Made by a program: the position numbers and the translations under genes. Positions 31,291-42,243 of a DNA stretch of 64,000 nt are shown here, piece after piece. This stretch comes from Daedaleopsis sinensis. Lineage: Eukaryota; Basidiomycota; Agaricomycetes; Polyporales; Polyporaceae. Below the pieces are notes generated by a model, which saw nothing but the letters and a program-made list of their open reading frames with translations, had not been told where the DNA came from and made no database searches. The stretch covers positions 1,984,001 through 2,048,000 of the forward strand of contig CM066305.1 of assembly GCA_033807695.1 (NCBI GenBank). Direction: 5' to 3'. The first letter of the stretch is position 1, and every line of letters begins with the position of its first letter.

Positions 31291-32531
31291 TCATCGACCC
31301 TCCGGCTTACGGCCTTCCTTGCTATCACCCTCTGGGCCTTCACTCTTGCTATGTTCCTCGCTCCTCTGTGGCATGTTGCCGTAGCGTTGCTTCTGGTCCT
31401 TGTCAGGACCCGAGGACGGGGGAACGTCGTATGCATCGTTTTGAGAGACCTGTGATTCAAGCGCGGTCACCGGTTAGCGGAAGCGCAAGACACAGACAAC
31501 TCTGATCATACCGTCTCATATTCTTTCGTCTGGGCTCCCGCACGAGAGTATTGTCCCGTGAGAGGGGTGTCAGGGCGTTGGACATCCGAGCCAGTGGCTG
31601 AACCGTCAACTTGATGTGTCTTCTGCGATGATGGAGGTGTGTTGTCAACGTCCTTGAAGTACGACTCGGCGGTGTGTTTCTGCACATGGCTCGTGGTGGA
31701 GAATGAACGCTTCTGTTGGGTCGCACCCGGGGTCGACTTCTTGTTCAACTGCGGTAAATGGGTGAGGGCATGTTGAAGAAACAGATGTGCATATACCCAT
31801 ACCTCATGCGACGGCAACTTGGGATCTTTGCCAGCATTGCCCTTGCCATGATCGGGGGACGCAGTCGAAGACTTGTGTTTCAGATGAGCATTCTGTTCTC
31901 CGTACGTACGGTCCTGTGGCTGGCTGCTTTCTTCAGGAGCTTGCCCCTGCGTTCGGTGCGCCGCGCGGACCGCGCTCGTATGATACGGACGGCGACCCTC
32001 TTGCGGCGTCTTCTCGAACGCCAACGTACCAGTGCCAGTCACTCCGACTCCTCCGCCCCTGTTCTGCTTCGCCTCTCCAGTGGTGGTACCGAGTCCGAGC
32101 TTGCTCTTGATGGCGGCCATAAGTCCGGGCGGGGTGATGTCTTCCTCTGCGCCCATTCCTTCGCCCGGCGAGGACGGAGAGTCTCCCTTGTCCGCAGCAG
32201 CGGAGGCGGAGCCTACTTGGTCCGCAAAGCCAATGCCCTCATGGTTGCCCTTGTAGCCGCTGAAGTCAGCCTTCTTGTCGTTGGTGCGAGAAGCGGCGTC
32301 GTAAGGGGAAGAATTGTGTTGCCGGCCATGTCCAATATCCTGGCCGCTACGTACAGCTTGATCATGGGGATCCCCCGATTGCGTATGGTCCGGCTTGCCC
32401 GCGCTCCCTTGTGAGAGAGGAGAATTGCGTGCGGAGGCCTGTGCAGCAGTTACAGAGAAGGAGAAGAGGCGAGAGCCTGCAGGGGGGATCGTGCGCGATG
32501 CTCGGATTGCGTTAGAGAGCATGGTAAACAT
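31291..32531 (-). CDS. Hypothetical mitochondrial-type disordered protein
   Basis: Three exons: about 32531-31806, 31749-31512 and 31462-31291. The introns begin GTATGGG and GTATGATC. The ATG at 32531 (or 32522) opens an amphipathic, Arg-containing leader (MLSNAIRASRTIPPAGSRLFSFS) typical of mitochondrial import. The rest is hydrophilic and low in complexity (Gly, Ser, Lys, Gln, His) with no recognisable domain. Mitochondria-like Arg/Ser-Thr stretches (RPYHTSAVRAA, KRSFSTTSHV) recur internally, which suggests duplicated leader-like segments or cleavage sites. Similar proteins exist in other basidiomycetes as far as I recall. No function can be given. A CRE-like site lies 125 bp upstream. Confidence 0.65.
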
Positions 32532-32655
32532 ACGTGCTTCGGTGTACCGGGATAGGAAACGACAATGGGCAAGGTTATAAGGCGTCGGGGCCAAGTGTCC
32601 ACTCTCCCTCACGGGGGCCTCCGATGATTGGGGGAGGACGTCACCGAGGCCTCAG

Positions 32656-32663
32656 TGACGTCA
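32656..32663. promoter_or_regulatory. CRE-like palindrome TGACGTCA
   Basis: This is a perfect ATF/CREB consensus, 125 bp upstream of the ATG at 32531. A second half-site (GACGTCAC) lies nearby at about 32637-32644. bZIP control of the mitochondrial-type gene is inferred from position. Confidence 0.45.
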
Positions 32664-33681
32664 TGCGCTCTCCACTCACTATTTCCGCCCGCTCCCTGTC
32701 AGCCCCGCCATACAGAGATGGAGTATATGTGACATGATACGGCAGTCAGTTGGGCAGTTAACGTCGCCGCCGTTGTCGTGGCGAATGGTAAACATCGGGC
32801 ATTGATGACCTGTTCAAAAAAGGTAATGTAGACGCCCACTTCACAACCTGGTGAGTGCGCTGGCGCTTTTCACTGCCTTCTGTCTCTGACCACCAGTAAT
32901 CCTCGTGTTCTTGTCGGTGTGCGTTCCATGCTCATCTCAACCCTGATCAGTGCTAACTATTAATATTGACCCCTTTTTGATTGTCTTTATCTTTAAAATC
33001 AATAATGAAGCCCACTTCAGTTCAAGTCGTACGATAAGTTCTAGTATCGTGACACTGGACGTTTGAAGCTCCGAGAAGGCCCGGATGAGGACTCCCCTCA
33101 ATCTGTACGACACGCATCCAAGCTCTCATCTTACTGAGTCATTGTCTCTAGACGTGCTTGAGGCGGCTCTTTTGACAGCTAGGGGGTGCCGGTGCAGTAC
33201 CGATGTTTTCGGAGAAAACCGCAGTTCCGAGCGATGGATAGATCACTCTGTCCAAACACATTGATCAGTCTGCCCCAAGCCTGTCCAGACACCGTGATCA
33301 GCTTTCCTACCCGGACAAGCTTTCCCCAAAACTAAGGTCGCTACCCGCGAGTATGTTTGCGCCGGCCTCGTAGTCGCGTAGCCGAGCGATTAGGGGAAAG
33401 TCCTTCCGCTTCGCTCGGATGAGGCCTCTGCCGTAATAGGGTGCGCCCATTATGCGTTTCATCTGTCTTGTGCACGCGAGGTCATACTTAAGAGGAGGCC
33501 ATACCCCCTGGGTTAACCTTGGACCCCCACGTACGTCGGTCGTCACTGCTATACCCTCTCAGAAAGCTACAGCATGGCCCAGCGGTGGGAAATGTAGGCT
33601 CTCGCAGTCTGATTCGAAGAGCTATTGCTAACAACCATCTGTCTCCTAGAATCAACCTCGACAGGAGGGAGAGGAGCAAGC
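32664..33681. other. Intergenic between divergent genes
   Basis: No recognisable gene. AT-rich patches occur at 32930-33060. A splice-acceptor-like TCTCCTAG at about 33649 suggests a 5' intron or upstream exon of the following F-box gene, but the frame of an ATG at 33574 does not join it. Confidence 0.5.
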
Positions 33682-34761
33682 ATGCAGGAGGAGAACTTGG
33701 GACGTGGTTCTTTTACCCTCAAGAACAGCTCCTCACCCAGCTCAGCGTCCCTTGCATCCCAAAGTACGCCCTCTGCCTTAAAAACGCACGAAGCTCTGAC
33801 TCAACACGTTCTCAGAGAAGTTGATGAATGGTTGGCCGAAGGACCCATTCGCTCACCACGAGGTCCAATCTCTGAGCTCCCCGTGGAAGCGATCGACCTG
33901 CTCTTCGAGCAGCTCTCGGCATTGCAAGATGTTATCAACTTCTCCATCACCTGCAAGTCCCTCCTTGCCGTCGGGAAACGCCACATCCTCCGCGCAACCT
34001 CCGAGCACTACGCGCCCTGGGTCGGCTGCCGCCTTGTCAGCCTCGGCGAGCTCACGCCGAGCCTCGACGACCTCCCGGAAGGCCTCCTCACTCCCGCCGA
34101 GCGCAAGGAGATCGAAACGACCGAGATCCCGAGCCTGTGCGAGCTCGGCGAGTACGACCGCAGCCTCGGCAACTTTGCGAACGAGTTCTACACGCACGTC
34201 TTCAGCATGAACTGGCGCATGGAGCGCATCAACGCCGCGAGCCGCCGAGCCGCGCAGCTGCGCAGACCGCGTCCAGACGATGACGGCATGCACGCGGCCG
34301 CGCATGCCCGCGACGCGAAGATGTTCTCCACGCTGTACGGGGACGGTCGCCGCGCGACGTACGCGGACGGCACGCGCGTGCTCTGCAACATCTCGAAGGG
34401 GGAATACGTCCGCCAAGACGGGCTCACCGTGCCCAACTACGTCAACCTCGTGCACGCGCTCCTCGCGCGCATCTGCTGGTCGAGCACGTCGGAGGTCGGG
34501 ATGATCCAGCAAGGCGACTTCCAGGACGTCCTCACCAGGGGATCCTGGGCGGGGGACAGGTTCTGCATCACGACGCTGGAGGCGTTGCCGGACCTGGCTC
34601 GGGGGGCCGAGACGGGGTGGAAGGACGTGACGAGCGACGTCCGCGAGTTGTTGACCGAGGTGTGGCAGAAGAACGGCTTTCGCTGGATTATCTATTGCCA
34701 GAAGAACGGGCCAAGGACGCGCCGCCACAGCTCGAAGGTCGATGATATGCTGAACGTCTGA
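33682..34761 (+). CDS. F-box domain protein
   Basis: This single-exon reading frame of 359 aa starts at the ATG at 33682. An upstream in-frame ATG at 33625 lies before a probable acceptor and is less likely. After a Ser-rich N-terminus, an F-box-like motif follows (ISELPVEAIDLLFEQL, then VINFSITCKSLLAVG). The C-terminal region has conserved aromatic motifs (CWSSTSEVGM, GSWAGDRFCI, GWKDVT) seen in the large F-box families of mushrooms. F-box proteins are expected to recruit targets to SCF ubiquitin ligase. The target is unknown. Codon use is strongly GC-ending. Confidence 0.75.
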   Translation: MQEENLGRGSFTLKNSSSPSSASLASQSTPSALKTHEALTQHVLREVDEWLAEGPIRSPRGPISELPVEAIDLLFEQLSALQDVINFSITCKSLLAVGKRHILRATSEHYAPWVGCRLVSLGELTPSLDDLPEGLLTPAERKEIETTEIPSLCELGEYDRSLGNFANEFYTHVFSMNWRMERINAASRRAAQLRRPRPDDDGMHAAAHARDAKMFSTLYGDGRRATYADGTRVLCNISKGEYVRQDGLTVPNYVNLVHALLARICWSSTSEVGMIQQGDFQDVLTRGSWAGDRFCITTLEALPDLARGAETGWKDVTSDVRELLTEVWQKNGFRWIIYCQKNGPRTRRHSSKVDDMLNV

Positions 34762-34961
34762 AATCGTATATAATCGTATATTGCTTCGAAAAGTAGTGTA
34801 CGAATTTCGCTATACCACATGGCCAAATGCCTGATCTGTACTCCATAGTAATCACGTCTCCGAAATGCCAAATCAGAGTCAACGAGCTTCCTGTGAGCCT
34901 ACATGAATGAGCAAGCGGACGAGTTTTGGGGGGTAGTTGAGGCACGGCGTGCCATGCCATA

Positions 34962-36533
34962 TCACTGCTTTGGCAGGGAAGTCGCCCACGGGTATGCCTC
35001 AGGATGAGGCGGGAACGGCGAAATGTCGCTGAAGTTGACCGAGGTTGGCGTGCCGAAGAACACCTTGCGCACGAACGGCTGCACAGCGGGGCTAGGTGCG
35101 CATCAGAGATTGTATCAAGATTCTACGCATCTCAATGGCACTCACTAGGCAGACAAGCCACAGTGCAGATCGTCAGGTGGGTGACGAACATGGACCCCGA
35201 CGTTGTCACCTACGCCGAGCCAGTCGAAGATCACCTTTGCGGCTCCGAATACTACGCTAAGCGACCCTTCGGGGTTAGTCTGTGTGTTGCACGCGTGAAT
35301 GAGACGACGTTGAACGCGCGACGAAGCAGCTACTACTTACCCACCAATCCTCCTGACCCTCGTCCCACAGTATCGCGCGCTGTGTTCAATGGAATGAGCT
35401 TCGAGTGGAAATGTACTGAAGATGGGACTACGTACGGGAGCGACTAGAGCCACCAGTTCATGGGCATCAAACGGGACCCTTGTCGAGTTGCCGGTGACGT
35501 TGTCAAACTTCCACAACGTGGTATCGCTCCAGTACCCGTAGTTTGAAGTGATATTCTCGATTTTCTCCGCTGCACCCTCTGTCAAACGACAAATAACTCT
35601 TGGTGAGTGGATTCGATCGACCGTCGTTGGCGACTACTTACGGCTCTCGTAGTAGTACCGCCATGGCCCAATGCCCTCAGCACCGCTGGACAAGGGGAGG
35701 GCAAGCTTGATCTATGATATACATCAGTTAGAATGTGTGCGAGTCAGGCTGTCTAGATCTCACTCTTTCGTCAAAGATGGCTGCCGCAAGCGCAGTCTTG
35801 CCGTAACGCGAGCAACCGACCACACCAATCCGAGACGTGTCCACTTCGGGGACAACCTGTTCGATAGCGTCGATGATCCTATGTTCCGCCCACGCCCACG
35901 CGGTCATGACGCCTGTGCATCGCTGCATGAATGCGGTGAACTGCATAGAGAGTAGCACACAATAAACTGACCGATGTCGCGGTCCCCGTAGAGATCCCAG
36001 AACGCGCCGATACGCGTCCACGAGTCGTTAGCGATATGGTTCACGTCGAACTCGGCGACGGCGACGCCAGACTCCAGGAATGGTGTCGCGTTCACGGGAG
36101 CGAGAGGCCCCGTCGCGATCACGATAGGGACGCGTCCGCCCGGACGCCCCAGGCCTGCGTTCGAGAAGGCAGTAGCCGGCGGGAAGCTGATATTGGCGGG
36201 GAACGAGGTCGACTTGCCGTCGACGGAGACAGAGATGGTGAGCTGGTTGCCCTCGCGGCGGGCGTGGACGCGCTCGCGCGTGTGGTCGGGGTAGAACCCG
36301 TAAAGGTACTGCTGGACGAGCACTTTGAGCTCCTCCCGGCGGCATTCCCAATCCGCGCGGGAGTTCACGCGCCGGTTGGAGAGACGGAACGTGAACGGGT
36401 TTGGGAGAGTACTGATGATAGGGAGGTCGGATGGTTGGGGGAGGTGGGCTACGTTCGGCGCACAAGCAGAGGGTGAAGCGGCAGAGACAAGCCGGAACAC
36501 TGCAAGAGAAAGTAGGATGAGAAGAGCGAACAT
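34962..36533 (-). CDS. CE15-like secreted esterase (glucuronoyl esterase family)
   Basis: The ATG at 36533 opens a clear signal peptide (MFALLILLSLAVFRLVSA). The mature part matches the alpha/beta-hydrolase family CE15, which cleaves ester bonds between lignin alcohols and 4-O-methyl-glucuronic acid of xylan. Visible landmarks are GRVPIVIATG; FWDLYGDRD; a TAWAWAEHRIIDAIE block; the nucleophile elbow GCSRYGKTAL; PFDAHELVALVAP; and LHCGLSAYPA with the candidate catalytic His. The gene has five or six exons, with the nucleophile in the second. The TGA is at 34962-34964. The acidic residue expected 23 positions after the nucleophile Ser is Ser here (LPLSSGAEG), so the canonical triad is incomplete and the activity may differ. 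N-glycosylation sequons are present (NIS, NAT, NDS, NIT). Confidence 0.75.
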
Positions 36534-37077
36534 GTTGGAGCCGGACGATGAAGGCGAAGGGCATACCTAGCTTATAAGCCATTTGACGGGCGGAACGGAA
36601 CGCAAGGTGGAGATGAAGAAAGCGAACTCGAAGCTCTTGGTTGTCGTAAGTTTTCGTGTAAACGGTCATGGTACAACATCATCTGACTGCCGTGACAGAC
36701 ATACGAAGTTGTCCGATGGGGTGTCTTAGAGTTATGAAGGACTACATTTGGATGTAGCGCGGCTTAGGGAGGCAGAGATGTACCCAAGAATAGCGCAAGG
36801 AGGAGCTCATGATGTCGAGCATCCCCGTAGAAGACCTCACCTGAATTGATGCTACGACTCTTCTGAGCATTGAACGGAGCTACGCGGTCCGTGGTCCAGA
36901 GTCGAATGTTGCTCAACAAGAATCTTCTTGACGTCATGGTGTAACGTGATAGCATGCTCGCAATGGCCAGGTCCCAGGATCCTAAGGCTCGTAGGGTGAA
37001 TGATCATCGGGAACTCTTTATACTACAGCGTGCTCGTGTCAGTGTTACTTATTGTGATCGGAAAATAGGAACTTTTC
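36534..37077. other. Intergenic, promoter of CE15-like gene
   Basis: This is upstream DNA of the esterase on the minus strand. No supported ORF. Confidence 0.5.
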
Positions 37078-38136
37078 TTACATATATCTTTCCGCCATCT
37101 CTTCTTCTTCTTCCGATCCAACCCAGCATCCCTTGCTACCGGTTATTCGACCCAACCAATCTTGGTACAGTCTTGACACCCAATCATTTTCAGAGGCAAA
37201 CGATTGAGGGCGGCTCATCACTAGAACCGAAACATTCTGTTCCTCTTCACACCTCTGGGTAAACACGTCGTAAGACTTCAGGAAGCCCCGTGGTTGGAGC
37301 AATTGCCCGGGTGACAAGAAAGGTAATGGGCCGACTATATGGACCGTGACGTGCTGAACACCCGGCAGCCTTCTCCTCCATGCTCCTGAGGGTAAGTCGG
37401 TGGGCCCGATCCCAAGAGCTCTCCCGAGCCCGAATAGCAGCGATTGCACACCACCTGGCTCTGGCCGGACGCGAGAGATGCGAATATGTGAGAGGATTGG
37501 TGGCGGCGCGATCCCTGCTAGAATGAAGAGAGTCGTCGAGGCAGCGGCGAGGCCAAGACCTACATAACTTGCGACATGATGAAGGCGGCGCAAGGAAGGT
37601 GTGATAGCGAAGATAGAGACTAGGCGATCATCACTGAGCACAGGGAGACTATGGTTGAGCGGTAAAAGCGTTGTGAGCTCCTCTAGCCTCGGAAGCTCGT
37701 CGCAGGGGAAATGCGGCAGTGAGATATCTGGGGGACCTATGATGCATAATGTGCGTAGGGTCGGCGCCACGAGAGTGAAGAGAGGAGTCATCGCTGCTCG
37801 ATATCGCACGCGCCATTGTGCTTTCAGAGCATCCGGAGAGGAGGAAATGTGTGGGACGTCTTCGGTCGACGAGGGCGGTGTGGCGTGGAGAGCAGAGTCG
37901 GTGAAAGCCACGAACAGATGCTCAATGTTCGGCATGGAATCGGCGTGTCGGTCACGGATGAGTGTCAGAAAGGCTTGAATATGACGGAAAGAGGTGAGTT
38001 TGATGGAGTTAAATCGGACTGAGAAAGATATTGCATGGAAAAACCTGGAGGTCAGGGCGAGCGATCTTCCTGTGTAGCCTCCGTCCGTGCACGCGAGAGA
38101 TAGTATCTCGTGCCACAGTTCGTTGGGAAGCAGCAT
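37078..38136 (-). CDS. F-box/LRR-like protein, copy 1
   Basis: The 352 aa come from one exon starting at the ATG at 38136. The N-terminus MLLPNELWHEILSLACTDGG is an F-box-like helix. It is followed by GYTGRSLALTSRFF, an Arg/Ile-rich strand, and leucine-rich repeat-like segments. The same opening (ACTDGGYTG, then SL(A/S)L(T/V)S) occurs in the gene at 56127-57203, so the two are paralogues. The C-terminus ends in acidic EEEEEM. Such proteins are abundant in Agaricomycetes. Function is unknown beyond a possible SCF adaptor role. Confidence 0.7.
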   Translation of the reverse strand: MLLPNELWHEILSLACTDGGYTGRSLALTSRFFHAISFSVRFNSIKLTSFRHIQAFLTLIRDRHADSMPNIEHLFVAFTDSALHATPPSSTEDVPHISSSPDALKAQWRVRYRAAMTPLFTLVAPTLRTLCIIGPPDISLPHFPCDELPRLEELTTLLPLNHSLPVLSDDRLVSIFAITPSLRRLHHVASYVGLGLAAASTTLFILAGIAPPPILSHIRISRVRPEPGGVQSLLFGLGRALGIGPTDLPSGAWRRRLPGVQHVTVHIVGPLPFLSPGQLLQPRGFLKSYDVFTQRCEEEQNVSVLVMSRPQSFASENDWVSRLYQDWLGRITGSKGCWVGSEEEEEMAERYM

Positions 38137-38499
38137 CAGGCTCTGCTCTAGTACAAGGCACGTCAGCGCGACGCTGAGGCACCGACGTTAATGTACCTGA
38201 GGCTGGTCGGTGGTCCGAGTGGGCGAATTCGAGAGGCAACCTGAACCACTCCGAATCAAACCCGGAACGCCGTGGCGGCGTACACGGTACGAGGCACACT
38301 GCCAGGCGTCAACTACAGGCGCGCGCATAGATTAGATGGGTAGAGCGACGTAGATTAGATTAGATCCACACGAAAGTATTTAGATCACAACGATCGGGCG
38401 CAGGAAGTCAGTCTCATCCCCCCACAAGTTGGTATGTGTCCTCAGTCTCCCGTGCCCGCACAGTTATCTGATCACATACATAGCTACATCAACGCTGTT
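38137..38499. promoter_or_regulatory. Divergent promoter, F-box/LRR-like gene and DAHP synthase
   Basis: These 363 bp lie between the two start codons. They contain the AGATTAGATTAGATC motif (38352-38366) and CGATCGG (38391-38397). The same pair occurs upstream of the TMA22 gene. Confidence 0.5.
38352..38397. promoter_or_regulatory. AGATTAGATTAGATC...CGATCGG motif pair (copy 1)
   Basis: A 15-bp GATTA-repeat block is followed 24 bp later by the palindromic hexamer CGATCG plus G. It lies about 103-148 bp before the DAHP synthase ATG. An additional TAGATTAGAT lies at 38328-38337. Copy 2 is at 41220-41245. Confidence 0.5.
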
Positions 38500-41069
38500 A
38501 TGGCTGAGATAGCCTGGACCCCTACCTCTTGGAGGAACAAGCCCGCTGCACAAGTGAGTCATTCAAGCCTTACGGGCCCCGGCGGAAGTGCCACACTATG
38601 GACAGAGGTCCTATGTCCGGCCTCCGCGATTCAGAGGTGCTATAGTTCGAGCAACAATGTATTGCTATTGGGGCTGTAATGCCCTTTACGGTGAGGTTGT
38701 GTCCCTCTGCAGCAATGTTTCCAGGATTTCTTCTTCGAGTTTGGAGATGTCTCCCGCATTAGCGTTATTCAGAAAGTTCAGAGCAATCCCTCCACAATTG
38801 GGACACTGAATTCATGATCCCAGCCCTTCGCCACAAGGTGACCGCATCGCGTAGTAGTACAATGACTAACTCGGACACGTTTAGGATGTCGTGTACCCTG
38901 ATCGCGAGAAGTTGGACAAGTAAGTACTGCTTGCACGATGCTTTCGCCATTGGAGCTGACACTCTGCCAGAGTTCTTGCCAAGATTCGAACGCTCCCTCC
39001 GCTTGTGTCGCCTTCAGAAGTACATGTGCAGCTCAGATGTCAGCGACGGAATGCACTGACCTTCTCTGGGAACAGATCGAGAGGTTGAGGCACCAGCTCA
39101 CCCAAGTGCAGAAGAATAGCGCCTTCCTCCTGCACGCAGGAGACTGTGCCGAAAGCTTCGATGCATGCACACATGTGCGTTTAGGTTAATGCTCGTTCCC
39201 GATATTTCGACTAACTCCTATGCGTAGGAAAATATCTCCAACAAGATTGGGCTTATTCTATCATTCTCTCTGATTCTGATCTGGGGCGCCAGGATGCCGG
39301 TGGTAAGTGAACTCATTCTATCCGAGGGCCCTTGCACAGCTAGCTCACCCGTCGCTGAATAAGGTCCGCATTGGTCGCATCGCTGGACAATACGCTAAAC
39401 CAAGAAGCAGCCCTACTGAGAAAGTGGGCGATCGAGTCGTTCCTAGTTTTCGGTACGTGTTTACATTATGTTCTTGATAATGCCATTTACACATATTTAC
39501 AGAGGAGACAATGTCAACGGGTGAGGATCATAGGCCCACCACTTGATCGGTCTTTTGTAACCGCTTTGCAGTCTAGATGCCGATGACCGTACACCCGATC
39601 CAAACCGGATGCTGAGGTGCTGCCCGAGCTTAACTCATCTGTCACAGCCTCTAATATCTATTATACAGTGCCTACTTCCACTCAACAACCACGCTGAACC
39701 ACGTTCGAAGCTTGTTGACGTCTGGCTTTGCATCCCTTCACCATCCCAAGGAGTGGTCCCTCACCCACGTTCGATCGCCAGCGCTGAAGTGAGTCTAGGC
39801 TGACTCTACGCCTGGCGGTTTTGCTTATTTGATCAAGGGAACAATTCGAGCGGATCACCGGAGGTCTATCCGATGCTCTCGAATTCACGCACACCATCGG
39901 ACTTGGGAAAGACAGCGGTGTAAGCTACGAGCAAGGCGGCGGTCGAGGCGCTCTCGGCGAAGTCGACTTCTACACTAGGTAGGTCTTCTTCAATACCACC
40001 GCCAGGATACCCTTGACAGTTGTTAGTCACGAGGGCCTCATGCTGGAGTACGAGGAAGCATTAACCCGCGAATTCGCTATACCCTCTTCCATCGCCTCTT
40101 ATGCGGCAGACGGGACGCCAAACAGGGTGCACTACAATACCTCAGCACACTTCCTCTGGATCGGAGACCGCACCAGGCAGCTCGACGGTGCACATGTGGA
40201 ATACTTCCGCGGCATCCGCAATCCCATTGGCGTCAAGGTCGGCCCCAGTATGAAGGCAGAAGAGCTGGTCCGGCTACTTTCGAGTAAGCTTTTGCACCCC
40301 AAAAACGTAAGATTGCAGTGAGTCATGGCACATACAGTCGTCAATCCCAACCGCGAAGATGGGAAGGTTACATTGATCACTCGTTACGGCGCAGGAAAGG
40401 TACGTGCGCGGCCATCGTGTCTCGATTTCCCATTGCTGACATCAAAAAAGGTCGAGGAACACCTTCCAGGGCACATCCGCGCGGTCCACGAGTCTGGCCA
40501 TCCCGTAATTTGGATCTGTGACCCGATGCATGGAAAGTGAGTGGTGTCACCCCGTGTCATCTTCGCGTACCATCGTGGCCGGAGCTCATCGAGGCGTCAC
40601 CAGCACCCTGACGTCTACAAGCGGGCTCAAGACGCGCAACTTTGGCACGATCATCAGCGAGCTGACGTCCTGCATCCGCATTCACGCCGAGTGCAACTCG
40701 CGTATGGGCGGTGTCAGCCTCGAGTTCACCGGCGAACTCAACGACGACGGCTTCAGTGTCACGGAATGCTTGGGCGGCAGTATGATGCTCAGCGAAGACC
40801 AGCTTCCGCTCAGATACCAGGTACTTCCCATTTAGCTACCCAATGTACTGAATGCTAACAGAGGATACGTCAGTCTTTCTGCGATCCTAGGTTGAACTTC
40901 GAGCAATCACTAGGTCCGCCTGCCGTGCATTGAGCGTCGAGCTCTGAGCTGATATCGTTCCTTAGACGTTGCATTCCTCATCTCCGACCACTACAAGAAA
41001 GCAAGGACTGGAGCAAAGACGTCTTACGGAGACGTCTTGTACTCTGAGCTTGGGGGGCGCAAGCAGTGA
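38500..41069 (+). CDS. Class II 3-deoxy-D-arabino-heptulosonate 7-phosphate (DAHP) synthase
   Basis: This enzyme condenses phosphoenolpyruvate and erythrose 4-phosphate, the first step of the shikimate pathway. Sixteen exons join in frame to 501 aa: 38500-38553, 38885-38919, 38971-39019, 39076-39174, 39228-39302, 39364-39452, 39503-39520, 39572-39616, 39669-39788, 39838-39978, 40027-40286, 40338-40399, 40451-40536, 40604-40820, 40862-40913 and 40966-41069. Landmarks are [21 protein letters not shown] with the metal-ligand Cys; [66 protein letters not shown]; and FCDPRLN. The usual QGGDCAE-type entry reads HAGDCAE here. A hydrophilic ELNDDGF insertion follows LEFTG. The extreme intron density hides the gene from simple ORF reading. 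Whether it is the housekeeping copy or an extra isozyme is unclear. Confidence 0.9.
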
Positions 41070-41219
41070 ATTTCGCGAATCAATCTCTCACTGCCGGCAG
41101 CCAATAATGAGATCTAAAAAGTTGTTGTAGTGTGTGCATGTACTAGTAGCTAGGTCCGAGTCCGAAATGTAGTAGTAGCGGGCGGCGCCTGCCAGCCAGT
41201 CCACCCAGAAATTGAGATA

Positions 41220-41245
41220 AGATTAGATTAGATCGTGGCGATCGG
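41220..41245. promoter_or_regulatory. AGATTAGATTAGATC...CGATCGG motif pair (copy 2)
   Basis: Same 15-bp block at 41220-41234 and CGATCGG at 41239-41245, 104-129 bp before the TMA22 ATG. The spacing between the two parts is 4 bp here and 24 bp in copy 1. Confidence 0.5.
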
Positions 41246-41348
41246 TAATCTAAGGAGCACCTCTTGGGTAGCCTGGCCGTACTACCCAAGCACTTACTCC
41301 ATCTACTCAGCCCTCGAAACTTGCCTCGTACTGTAGTACATCCTCACA

Positions 41349-42243
41349 ATGGCCAGCACAGAACAGGAGTCCACTCCGGTAGAGGCGATTGCCCCACAAG
41401 AGGTCATTTACTGCAAAGGTGACAAGAGCACACCGTCCTCTCCGTCCTCCACCATCTCTCACATCGTGCGCCCCGCCCAACAGTCTGCACCTTCCCCGTG
41501 GAGTACTGCGAGTTCGGCTCCAGCTTCACAAGATGTAAGGAATGGCTAGAGCAGGAGAACCCCAGTCTATTCAATAAGTATTACTCTGAAGGTGCGTCGT
41601 GTCGTATGCATTCGTTTCGGGTGCGGGTCGGATGAATTGGGAATACGGTGTCTGCAGAGGCGTTGCAGGCGAAGATCGGGACTCTGAGCCTGGAGGCACA
41701 AGAGAAGCTGGAGAAGGACTCGGCGAAGAAAGAGGCAAAGGCAGAGGCGAAGGCCGACGCTGCCCTCAAGAAGAAGATGGTGCGTCCTCAGGGTCGGGTT
41801 CATATCTATACTTTCTGACGCAAGACCTGTAGGCATCACAAGTATGTGCTCATCTTCGCACTGACTGCTTGTCTCTGGATAATTGATGTGCTCAACATGC
41901 ATCTAGGTCACTATCAAGCGGATAGAGCGTACCAAGCGGAAGCACGTTACTGCGATTCACGGGCTGGAAGCATTTGGTACATCCCCCACATGCTAAGCTG
42001 CGCTGGCCACCCTCTCATGTTACTCGCCCAGACGTTGACCTGAAGAAGGCCGCAAAGTTTTTCGCGCAGAAATTTGCGACCGGCGCATCGGTTACGAAGA
42101 ACCCGCAGGGGCTGGACGAGATCGTCGTACAGGGCGACGTCAGCGGCGAGATCGTCGACATGATCGAGGAGGGTGTCGGACTATTGAAGAACGTACCGAA
42201 AGACAACATTGTCGAAGTGGAAGAGAAGACCAAGAAGAGCTGA
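41349..42243 (+). CDS. TMA22: Translation machinery-associated protein 22 (DENR/density-regulated protein)
   Basis: TMA22/DENR works with MCT-1/Tma20 in ribosome recycling and reinitiation, placing its SUI1 domain near the 40S P site. Several introns are removed. The N-terminus [19 protein letters not shown] joins to a Cys-bearing block ([12 protein letters not shown], then FTRCKEWL) that matches the zinc-binding region of the family. A short helical linker rich in Lys/Glu/Ala follows (near 41690-41780). The C-terminal SUI1 domain has [12 protein letters not shown], then [18 protein letters not shown] and [17 protein letters not shown]. The TGA is at 42241-42243. The protein is cytoplasmic. 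It is immediately downstream of DAHP synthase on the same strand and shares an upstream motif with it. Confidence 0.9.

Noticed and set aside
38500..41069. DAHP synthase as a broken pseudogene
   Set aside because: Scattered fragments in three frames first looked like frameshifts, but 15 introns with GT-AG ends restore one continuous 501-codon frame.
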